Assembly (NCBI GenBank): GCA_964353875.1
Contig: CAYGXU010000002.1
Location: 1 to 64,000 of the forward strand
DNA length: 64,000 nucleotides
Reading direction: 5' to 3'
Origin: MGNI01 sp964353875
Lineage (GTDB): Bacteria > Chloroflexota > Anaerolineae > Anaerolineales > E44-bin32
The translations under genes and the position numbers were made by a program. Below are positions 1 through 7,644 of this stretch, in pieces. How positions within the stretch are numbered: position 1 is the stretch's first letter; the number at the start of each line of letters is the position of its first letter. Under the pieces are notes generated by a model. It was not told where the DNA came from and searched no databases. It saw nothing but the letters and a program-made list of their open reading frames with translations.

Positions 1-75
1 CCCTTGCATGGACTTCGATATCAACCTCAAACTACAAGGTTTAGCTATTATCTGAGTGGTTACCCATGGCGGCGG

Positions 76-1884
76 TCAAGCTTGAGACAGGGATTCTCCG
101 TTATCGGAGAAACCTACTTGATAAAAATGATAATATAAGCCTTTGAGCGCCAGCAGATCCACGTGGGTGCCTTCTTCCACGATACGGCCTTCCTCGAGGA
201 CAACGATGCGATTCATGTTCACCACGGTGGAGAGTCGATGAGCGATGATGATGGCAGTCCTTCCCTCGAGTAGACGCATCAAAGCTCGTTGAATAATTTG
301 TTCCGTTTGTGTGTCCACGCTGGAGGTGGCTTCATCAAGTATGAGGATGCGCGGATCAGCCAGGAGCGCCCTGGCGAAAGCGATTAACTGACGTTGCCCT
401 ACTGAGAGAAGCGTACCACCTTCCTCTACCGGGGTGTGGTAGCCTTGGCGTAAGCGCCGGATGAACTCGTCCGCTCCGACCGCGCGCGCAGCATCGATCA
501 CTTCTTCTTCCGAAGCGTCGAGACGACCAAAGCGGATGTTTTCCATCACGCTGCCGGAGAAGAGAAAGGGATCTTGCAGTACGATTCCCATTTGACGGCG
601 CAAGCTCTGTTGGCGCACTTGACGCAAATCATGGCCATCGATGAGTATTCGGCCTTGTATGGGGTCATAGAATCTTGAGATTAATTTTACGAGGGTGGAT
701 TTTCCGGATCCGGTCCTGCCCACCAGGGCAAGTGTCTCACCCGGCCAGACGTGTAGATCAATGTCCTCCAAAACCGGTCGTTCGTCCTCCGGGTAATGGT
801 AGCTCACATTTTCGAAGATCACCTCTCCACGAATTTTCGGGAGTTCGATCGCATCTTCCGCATCCTTCACTTCCTCCGGTGCGTTGAGCAAGCCGAGGAT
901 ACGCTCGCCTCCTGCCATTGTCGATTGAAAACTGTCATAGCGTCGACTGAGATCCCGGATGGGCTGAAAAAAGCGCTCGATGTAAAGGACAAAAGCCACC
1001 AAAACACCGGGGGTGATCTGTTCGATTTGTACAGCCGTACCGCCTACCCAAATCACCAGCGCGGTTGCGAATACACCGAGGAAGTCGATTATGGGGAAAA
1101 AGTAGGCGGCTATACGCGAGGCACGCAGATTGGCAATCAGATTGTGATGGTTGACCTCATCGCGAAAATGACCAAAGTTGATCGTTTCACGCGAAAAGGC
1201 TTGAACCACGCGCACCCCATTGATGTTCTCAGCCAGGACTGAATTTACCCAACTGATAGCATTGCGGACCTCGCGGTAGCTTTCGCGCGCACGTCGGCGA
1301 AAGAGGATCGTCGCCAAGGCCATGAGGGGTAGGACTGTGAAGGTCAGAAGAGAAAGTTTCGCGTTCATGCTGAGCATGGCAACCAGAATGCCCAAGAGGG
1401 TGAACAGATCTCGAACGATGGCTAAGATCGCCCAGGTGATGAATTCGCGCAGGATGCCCACATCATTGACCATTCGGGTGATTACCCGGCCTACACTGAA
1501 GCGGCTGAAAAAGTTTAGGGAGAGGTTTTGAAGGTGTTCGAACAGCCTCGACCTGAGATCGTAGATGATCTTTTGCCCAGCGCGTGCCAGAATGATGACT
1601 CGCCAATAGGTTGAGGCCCATTGGACGAAAGCAGTCAGCAGGTAAAGCAGCACTGCTTGTTGCAGAGCGCGGATGGAACCGACCGCCAGCCCATCATCGA
1701 GGGCGTATTTAATCAAATAGGGGCCTGCCACCGCCGCTGCTGAACCGACAAGACTTAAAAGGAGAGCGAGAAAGAATTGGCCTCTTTGAGGCCGGATAAA
1801 ATCAAGGAGAAGTTTGACGACCCTTGGGTCGTAGCCTTTGGCAGGGAGTTCATCGAGAATGACAGGAACTGCTTTCTGACTCAT
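76..1884 (-). CDS. ABC exporter half-transporter (consensus-site subunit)
   Basis: Type IV ABC exporter half of 602 aa with an N-terminal six-helix membrane domain (about residues 25-325) and a C-terminal ATPase. Visible motifs are Walker A GRTGSGKST (about 389-397), a degenerate signature SVGQR in place of SGGQ (about 494-498), Walker B ILILDEATSS with the catalytic glutamate (about 513-522) and the switch histidine in IIAHRLST. It starts 12 bases after the stop of the upstream half-transporter, so the two are co-transcribed and should form a heterodimer. In the well-studied TM287/TM288 pair one subunit supplies an altered signature and the other an altered Walker B, which matches what is seen here. 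The likely role is export of lipids, drugs or peptides; the substrate cannot be read from sequence. Confidence 0.93.
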   Translation of the reverse strand: MSQKAVPVILDELPAKGYDPRVVKLLLDFIRPQRGQFFLALLLSLVGSAAAVAGPYLIKYALDDGLAVGSIRALQQAVLLYLLTAFVQWASTYWRVIILARAGQKIIYDLRSRLFEHLQNLSLNFFSRFSVGRVITRMVNDVGILREFITWAILAIVRDLFTLLGILVAMLSMNAKLSLLTFTVLPLMALATILFRRRARESYREVRNAISWVNSVLAENINGVRVVQAFSRETINFGHFRDEVNHHNLIANLRASRIAAYFFPIIDFLGVFATALVIWVGGTAVQIEQITPGVLVAFVLYIERFFQPIRDLSRRYDSFQSTMAGGERILGLLNAPEEVKDAEDAIELPKIRGEVIFENVSYHYPEDERPVLEDIDLHVWPGETLALVGRTGSGKSTLVKLISRFYDPIQGRILIDGHDLRQVRQQSLRRQMGIVLQDPFLFSGSVMENIRFGRLDASEEEVIDAARAVGADEFIRRLRQGYHTPVEEGGTLLSVGQRQLIAFARALLADPRILILDEATSSVDTQTEQIIQRALMRLLEGRTAIIIAHRLSTVVNMNRIVVLEEGRIVEEGTHVDLLALKGLYYHFYQVGFSDNGESLSQA

Positions 1885-1896
1885 CTTTTTCGCTGA

Positions 1897-3654
1897 CTAG
1901 TCCATATCGGTGATCATCGGGCTCTTCTCTTGACCTCGGAACTGCAGATCGAAGATCTTGCGGTAAAGACCGTTCAGTTCGAGTAATTCCCGATGTGTAC
2001 CTTGTTCGACCACAGCCCCTTGATCCATGACGACAATGAGATCGGCCTTTCGCACGGTGGACAAACGTTGGGCAATGACGAATGTCGTCCGACCTTGCAT
2101 TAAGTGAGAAAGGGCTTGCTGGATTAGATGTTCGGTCTGGACGTCCATACTGGCCATGGAATCGTCCAGGATTAATATTCGTGGATCGAGCAGGAGTGCA
2201 CGGGCGATGGCAATGCGTTGCCGTTGACCTCCCGAGAGTGTGACGCCACGTTCGCCAACAACGGTTTCGTAGCCTTCGGGGAGCGTAAGGATAAACTCAT
2301 GGGCTTGAGCCGCTTTTGTAGCCGTAAGGATTTCTTCCATATCAGCCTCGGGCCGGCCATAGGCGACGTTTTCACGGATAGTGGTTGAAAAGAGGATAGA
2401 AGTTTGCAGAACGATCCCGATCTTATGTCGCAAGGAGACCAATTCAACCTCGCGTACATTGATCCCGTCCACCAGAACTGCGCCTTCGCTGACATCATAG
2501 AAACGTGGGATGAGATTCACCAGCGTGGTCTTGCCGGAACCGATGGGACCAATCAAAGCGATGATTTGATTGGGTTCTACGCTGAGGTTGATATCCCGTA
2601 AAGCCTTGGTCGTTTCCCCCTGATACTTGAGCGAAACGTTGTGGAATTCGACCTTTCCCTTTAGTGGGGGGATTTGAATTGCCTTCTTAGGGGAGCGAAT
2701 ATCGGGGACGATCCCGAGGATTTCCATCGTTCGCTCCAGACCTGCAGCTGCTTCTCCGGCAGAGTTGACCAGCCAAACGAGCATTTGCCCGGGCTGGCTA
2801 AGGAGCAGTACGTAGCTATTAAATGCAACGATCTCTCCCAGTGTCATCGTGCCTTGTAAGACCATTCTCCCGCCGAACCAAAGGATGAGGATCGTGCTAA
2901 GCGTGATCAGGAGAAAGGTGCTGGGCATGACCTTTGCCCATTCCGTCAGCACATTAACTCGGGCGGAGTAGAGGCTACGATTAGCCTGGTCGAACCGTTC
3001 CATCTCATAGGGTTCGCGGGCAAAGGCTCGTACCAGTTGAATGCCGCTAACGTTTTCCTGCAATCGTGAGGACAATTCTCCCAAGGCATTGTCAACCGCG
3101 AGAAAAAAGGAACTGATTCGACTGCCAAATCGAGTGGTCATTAGGATGAGAGGGATCATTGGGGCGACGGCGATGAAGGCCAAGGGAACATTTTCAATGA
3201 AGAGCAATGAAACGATGCCGATAAAAAGAAGAAGCGCACGCGCCAGTTCTGCCAATCCCTGGCCAGAGAACGCTTGAATGGAACGGACATCTTCAATGGT
3301 ACGACTGATGAGTTGCCCACTTTGAGTGCGATCGTGGAAGCTGAAGGAGAGATGCTGAATGTGATCGTAGAGTCGATTGCGAAGGTCATAAGCGATACGA
3401 TGAGAGATCCATTCACTTGAATAGCGTTGTGCATAGGCAAGGAATCCGCGTAGAACGCCCAACCCGAGGAGGAGTAACCCAGCCTGGAGGAGGAAAAGGG
3501 TTTGACCCGCGGCCAGCCCGCGATCGATGACTTCTTTGATGATGGCCGGGAAGACAAGCTCAATACCCGTAAGTCCGATCAGCCCGATACTTGTTAGCGC
3601 AACCTGTAGTTTGTAAGGTTGCAGAAGTGCAAGTAAATGCCGAAGTGATTTCAT
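1897..3654 (-). CDS. ABC exporter half-transporter (degenerate-site subunit)
   Basis: Partner half-transporter of about 585 aa, with six predicted membrane helices followed by an ATPase. Walker A is GPIGSGKTT (about 370) and the signature LSGGQRQR is canonical. The Walker B segment reads ILILDDSMAS, with aspartate replacing the catalytic glutamate, and the switch region reads IAQRLST, with glutamine replacing histidine. Both changes are the known hallmark of the non-hydrolysing site of heterodimeric exporters (TM287-like). The start is taken as ATG at 3654; a TTG at 3672 in the same frame would add six residues. A TATACT-like -10 lies about 45 bases upstream. It is the first gene of a two-gene operon with the 76-1884 gene. 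Confidence 0.93.
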   Translation of the reverse strand: MKSLRHLLALLQPYKLQVALTSIGLIGLTGIELVFPAIIKEVIDRGLAAGQTLFLLQAGLLLLGLGVLRGFLAYAQRYSSEWISHRIAYDLRNRLYDHIQHLSFSFHDRTQSGQLISRTIEDVRSIQAFSGQGLAELARALLLFIGIVSLLFIENVPLAFIAVAPMIPLILMTTRFGSRISSFFLAVDNALGELSSRLQENVSGIQLVRAFAREPYEMERFDQANRSLYSARVNVLTEWAKVMPSTFLLITLSTILILWFGGRMVLQGTMTLGEIVAFNSYVLLLSQPGQMLVWLVNSAGEAAAGLERTMEILGIVPDIRSPKKAIQIPPLKGKVEFHNVSLKYQGETTKALRDINLSVEPNQIIALIGPIGSGKTTLVNLIPRFYDVSEGAVLVDGINVREVELVSLRHKIGIVLQTSILFSTTIRENVAYGRPEADMEEILTATKAAQAHEFILTLPEGYETVVGERGVTLSGGQRQRIAIARALLLDPRILILDDSMASMDVQTEHLIQQALSHLMQGRTTFVIAQRLSTVRKADLIVVMDQGAVVEQGTHRELLELNGLYRKIFDLQFRGQEKSPMITDMD

Positions 3655-3994
3655 CGCGTGTAAAGAATCCAAAAAAAAGGATCAGGGATTGTTAACAGTA
3701 TAACAAAGCCTTGGTGACATATGTGGGATTCAAGGGCAGAGAAAGACAGATGCTCCTTGAGAAATAAACTACCATTATTCGGAGCCATAGCGCGGCGGAG
3801 GGGAAGAATTCCTATGATGAGTTTTGTTCAAGAGGTTCTTTGGTGCTTTGTGGTTGAAAATGGCATTGCTAGACTTTGGTAAACGGGCTGAAAGTAGCAA
3901 AGTGGTAAGGATCGAACAATGTCTTATGTTGTTTCTGATTTTCAGATTGGATGGGGTTGGGATCTAAGTCGATGCTGAAAAATTAGCTGAAGTA

Positions 3995-4023
3995 TTGACA
4001 GGGGAGGGCCAATATGATATCTT
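3995..4023 (+). promoter_or_regulatory. Candidate sigma-70-type promoter of the Fur-family gene
   Basis: TTGACA at 3995-4000 is followed after 17 bases by TATCTT at 4018-4023, which would place the transcription start about 25-30 bases before the Fur-family start codon. An alternative -10 TATGAT at 4013-4018 has a poorer spacing of 12. The rest of the 3655-4050 interval shows no gene that I can support. Confidence 0.5.
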
Positions 4024-4056
4024 GTTGCAAATATTAGCAGAAAGCAATCTTTGCAT

Positions 4057-4494
4057 ATGTCCTGTGGCGAGAGATTAAGAAATGAATTACGACGGGCGGG
4101 GTACAGGGTCACTCCCCAACGCGCTCTGATCTTGGAAACCGTGGCTCACATGGAAGGGCATCGCAGCGCTCAGGAGGTTTACGAGCTTGCCAGAGAACGT
4201 CTTCCAGGTCTGAACATTACCACCGTTTACCGCACCCTGGAAACGCTTTATCAAGCGGGTATGATCGACCTCTTTTCAACCGGCATCGATACGATGCGCT
4301 TCTCACTCCATGATGAATCCCAACCACACTGCCACCTGCTATGTCGCGTTTGCGGCAATGTTTTTGATGTTGCAATGGAGCCGTTCATTCAGCTTTCTTC
4401 CGAGATCGCGCGCACACATCGCTTTCAGATTCATTATGATCATTTGACCTTGACTGGCATCTGCGTAAATTGCCAGGCGTTAGATCAGCCTTGA
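4057..4494 (+). CDS. Fur-family metalloregulator
   Basis: Fur/Zur/PerR/Nur-family repressor of 145 aa. The N-terminal winged helix runs to about residue 85 (RVTPQRALILETV, then NITTVYRTLETL). The C-terminal dimerisation domain carries the metal motif PHCHLLCRVCG and a second CVNC, the two CxxC pairs that bind structural zinc in this family. ATG at 4057 is chosen; a TTG two codons upstream (4051) is also open. It lies 135 bases upstream of a cobalt/nickel ECF importer in the same direction, so a role in nickel, cobalt or zinc homeostasis is a reasonable inference, but the family member (Fur, Zur, Nur or PerR) cannot be fixed from sequence. Confidence 0.9.
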   Translation: MSCGERLRNELRRAGYRVTPQRALILETVAHMEGHRSAQEVYELARERLPGLNITTVYRTLETLYQAGMIDLFSTGIDTMRFSLHDESQPHCHLLCRVCGNVFDVAMEPFIQLSSEIARTHRFQIHYDHLTLTGICVNCQALDQP

Positions 4495-4629
4495 CCTGCG
4501 GGGCAAACTGTTGAAGAGGCGCCTAGGCAAGCCAATGTGAGATTTCATATTTCGGAAATAAGGTGCTAGGGAAAGTTCTTTCATAAGAGAATCACATACT
4601 TCTATCGTGCCAATCTTGGAGGGAAAGAA

Positions 4630-5589
4630 ATGCTATTATCACCTATCGCTATGCACATTCCTGATGGCTTTCTCACCACCCCGATCGCCATCATCGGCTG
4701 GGTCTTAGCCCTGATAATGATTGTGATCGCAATCCGGCAGACCCGCAATCAATTGGGAGAGCGCCAGATTCCATTGATGGGGGTATTGGCGGCGTTTATT
4801 TTCGCTGCCCAGGCGATCAATTTTCCGGTTGCTGCCGGGACTTCAGGACACCTGCTTGGAGGGACGCTGGCGGCGATTGTCATGGGACCATGGGCGGCGA
4901 CATTAATCATGACGGCGGTCATCGCCATCCAAGGGCTGCTCTTTCAAGATGGAGGTCTGGTGGTGATGGGCTGGAACATCCTCAACATGGGGATTTTCAC
5001 CGCTTTTACCGGGTATGCTACTTACAAGCTTGTCTTACGTCTATTAAGAGAGCGACCTGGTTCCCGACTTGTTGCTGCGTTTGTCGGCGCCTGGCTGTCG
5101 GTAGAGGCGGGGGCGATTGCCACCGCCTTTGAGTTGGCTGCTTCCGGGACCTCCCCGCTTGGTTTAGCCCTCCCAGCCATGGCAGGTGTACACGCCTTGA
5201 TTGGCATTGGTGAGGGTTTGATCACGTTCGGAGCGCTCGCCTTCCTATTACGTACGCGCCCCGAAGTCCTTTCCACAGCGGAAACAGCGCCTGGCAGGCG
5301 TCTGGCGAATTTTATCGTGATCGGCCTTGTTGTGGCGATTGTTGTGGCGGTTTTTTCGCCCCTGGCTTCGCCCAGCCCGGATGGGCTCGAGAAGATTGCC
5401 GAAAAACAGGGATTCCTCTCCTTAGGTCAGGATCCAGTGTACGAAATCCTGCCCGATTACACCATCCCGTGGATTGGGAATGAGTCTATCGCCACCATTG
5501 TGGCTATGGCTGCAGGCACGTTGATTGTCTTTGGCGTCGCCTGGCTCATCGGAAGAGGCACAGCAAAAAGTCAGGGGGGAGGAAATTAG
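4630..5589 (+). CDS. cbiM: Cobalt/nickel ECF transporter substrate-binding membrane protein CbiM/NikM with C-terminal PDGLE domain
   Basis: S component of a group I ECF metal importer, about 319 aa. The N-terminal segment MHIPDGFL is the family hallmark; in NikM the free amino terminus and His2 coordinate the metal. Several hydrophobic helices follow, and a C-terminal part (from about residue 235) contains SPDGLEKIAEKQG, the PDGLE/CbiN-NikN-like module, so the N component is fused here. The Shine-Dalgarno GGAGGG (about 4618-4623) fits the ATG at 4630, which puts seven residues (MLLSPIA) in front of MHIPDG. Starting at ATG 4651 would give the canonical metal-binding terminus but has no visible ribosome site. 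Operon with cbiQ and cbiO; cobalt versus nickel is unresolved. Confidence 0.93.
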   Translation: MLLSPIAMHIPDGFLTTPIAIIGWVLALIMIVIAIRQTRNQLGERQIPLMGVLAAFIFAAQAINFPVAAGTSGHLLGGTLAAIVMGPWAATLIMTAVIAIQGLLFQDGGLVVMGWNILNMGIFTAFTGYATYKLVLRLLRERPGSRLVAAFVGAWLSVEAGAIATAFELAASGTSPLGLALPAMAGVHALIGIGEGLITFGALAFLLRTRPEVLSTAETAPGRRLANFIVIGLVVAIVVAVFSPLASPSPDGLEKIAEKQGFLSLGQDPVYEILPDYTIPWIGNESIATIVAMAAGTLIVFGVAWLIGRGTAKSQGGGN

Positions 5590-5592
5590 TCT

Positions 5593-6378
5593 TTGCATTT
5601 TGATTTCAGCGATCCATACCAACACCGTCTGAGCGTCGTGCACCGTCTGGATCCGCGTGTGAAAGTGGTGGCGACGCTTTTAATGATTCTCGCAATTGGT
5701 ATAACGCCCGAAGGGCAGTGGTGGGCATTTTGGGTTCAATTCCTTCTCTTGATCCTGGCAGTAGGTTATGCCAGGCTGGGATTGTTATTTACAATTCGCC
5801 GTTCCTTTATTGCCTTACCCTTCATCCTTGCCGCCCTGGCCGTACCATTTACTGTGGCGGGGCCAGAACTTTATCGTCTTCCCCTCATAGGCTGGAGTAT
5901 TTCCGAGACGGGCTTAGTTCGTTTCCTCAGCATCCTGCTGCGCGCCTGGTTAGCAGTGCAGATCGCCATCCTGCTGACCGCCTCCACCCGGGTCTCGGAT
6001 TTGTTCTGGGCGTTGGGGGCATTACGGCTTCCGAGAATATTGGTCGCCACGATCAGTTTCATGTATCGCTATTTATTCGTGTTGGCAGATGAAGCCTCCC
6101 GCATGCTTCGGGCGCGCGCTTCCCGATGTTCTCAGATCCGAGGGCGTCGAAGTCGATCTCTTGTCTGGCAGGGAAGAGTGGCTGGTTCGATGGTAGGGAA
6201 TCTTTTCTTGCGTTCATTGGAGCGCAGCGAGCGCGTTTACGCGGCTATGCTCTCGAGGGGATATGATGGTCAAATACGAACATTGAGACGATTCCATATG
6301 GGTCTTTCGGATTGGATTGCAGTCACGTTGATCGTGGTCTTGGTGGCTGCTATGCAAATTATCGCTTATCTGGTTTGA
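5593..6378 (+). CDS. cbiQ: Cobalt/nickel ECF transporter transmembrane protein CbiQ
   Basis: T component (EcfT family), 261 aa, which couples ATP hydrolysis to the S component. The N-terminus SVVHRLDPRVKV is typical of CbiQ. Four to five hydrophobic helices follow, then the cytoplasmic coupling helices with Ala-Arg-rich motifs (MLRARASR around residue 175 and YAAMLSRGYDG around 215). It begins with TTG at 5593, three bases after the cbiM stop; GGAGG at about 5577-5582 supports this start. Part of the cbiM-cbiQ-cbiO operon. Confidence 0.93.
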   Translation: MHFDFSDPYQHRLSVVHRLDPRVKVVATLLMILAIGITPEGQWWAFWVQFLLLILAVGYARLGLLFTIRRSFIALPFILAALAVPFTVAGPELYRLPLIGWSISETGLVRFLSILLRAWLAVQIAILLTASTRVSDLFWALGALRLPRILVATISFMYRYLFVLADEASRMLRARASRCSQIRGRRSRSLVWQGRVAGSMVGNLFLRSLERSERVYAAMLSRGYDGQIRTLRRFHMGLSDWIAVTLIVVLVAAMQIIAYLV

Positions 6379-6382
6379 AGAC

Positions 6383-7138
6383 ATGCATCACACGATTGAA
6401 GTTGAGAATTTGCGTTTTTCTTATCCGGATCGGCAGGAAGTCTTAAGAGGCATCAGTTTCAATATCTCTCCGGGTGAGAAGGCCGCGCTGGTGGGACCGA
6501 ATGGGGCAGGAAAATCCACCCTGGTGCTGCATTTAAACGGAATTTTACGCGGGGAAGGGGAGGTGCGTGTATGCGGCGTTCCGATCACTCAGGCTAACAT
6601 CGGGCAGGTGCGGGCCTCGGTTGGATTGGTGTTTCAAGACCCGGATGATCAATTATTCTCTCCGACCGTCTTCGAGGATGTGGCTTTTGGACCGTTGTAT
6701 ATGGGCTTACCGGAGGAGGAGGTTCGGGAGAGGGTGAAGCGGGCGCTGAGTGCTGTTGGCATGTTAGGATTTGAGGAGCGAATATCGCATCACCTGAGTG
6801 GTGGGGAGAAAAAAGCCATTGCGATTGCCACGGTGCTGGCGATGGAGCCGGAGATCCTCGTCTTGGATGAACCTACTGCCGGACTCGACCCACGCAACCG
6901 TCGTCGATTGATCCATCTCCTGCGTGACCTGCCTCAAACCATGCTAGTCTCTACCCATGACATTCTCATGGTGGCTGAGCTATTTCCCAGGACGATGGTG
7001 ATTGATGAAGGACGGATCGTGAGAGATGGTTTGACCCATGCAATCCTTTCTGATTCGACATTTCTGGAGACGCATGGTTTGGAATGGTCTTCCCTGGTTG
7101 AAGGTATTCCTCGCCAGGAAGGTATTTCTCCTTCATGA
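6383..7138 (+). CDS. cbiO: Cobalt/nickel ECF transporter ATPase CbiO
   Basis: ECF-type ATPase of 251 aa. Walker A is GPNGAGKST at 38-46, the Q-loop FQDPDDQLFS is the version typical of ECF ATPases, the signature is LSGGE at 138-142 and Walker B is ILVLDEP at 158-164, followed by the switch histidine in STHD. It starts four bases after the cbiQ stop. With cbiM and cbiQ it forms a complete importer; a homodimer of CbiO would power it. Confidence 0.94.
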   Translation: MHHTIEVENLRFSYPDRQEVLRGISFNISPGEKAALVGPNGAGKSTLVLHLNGILRGEGEVRVCGVPITQANIGQVRASVGLVFQDPDDQLFSPTVFEDVAFGPLYMGLPEEEVRERVKRALSAVGMLGFEERISHHLSGGEKKAIAIATVLAMEPEILVLDEPTAGLDPRNRRRLIHLLRDLPQTMLVSTHDILMVAELFPRTMVIDEGRIVRDGLTHAILSDSTFLETHGLEWSSLVEGIPRQEGISPS

Positions 7139-7644
7139 GTTATTTCGGCCAACAAGGAGGGTCGCCCCGACGTTTTCTCACATGCATATGGGCGACGAGG
7201 GGAGCCGTCTCAGGGTATTCCCACTCGATTTAAGGCGACGACAAAAGCTACTTTTTTACACAATTTTTAGGCTTGCTTGCCACGAAAACTCGAATAAAAT
7301 GTAGTTCCCTTGGGCTGAAGCTGTATAGGAGTAGGTTTTGCCTCTCTTGACGCCTGCCTGCTCGTCGAAGAGGTTGAGGGAGGAAATGGGAATCGTCAGG
7401 TAATTGCAAGTTACTTCAGGATGGATCTATGATAGGGTGAGTAATAATATTCGAAGAAATTTACATAGGGTCACCGGCAAAGAAGATGATCGCATAAGCT
7501 CGTGTGATAAGAGAATGCAATGGGACTTGCTCTCTTCCCAGACCTATTCACATAAACACATATGATCTGGGATTAATGACGAAAGTGGTCGAATAGTACT
7601 AAAGTCTCCTATAATTACGTTATATATATGAACAAAATTGTCTT
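7139..7644 (+). other. 506-base intergenic region
   Basis: I see no supportable gene. A 7-base inverted repeat (GTCGCCC near 7162 and GGGCGAC near 7191) follows cbiO but has no T-tract, so it is a weak terminator candidate. A TATAAT at 7610-7615 lies 29 bases before the next gene and could be its -10, but no good -35 is seen. Confidence 0.5.

Noticed and set aside
4495..4629. Cobalamin riboswitch in front of cbiM
   Set aside because: No GCCACTG-type B12 box and the interval is only 135 bases.
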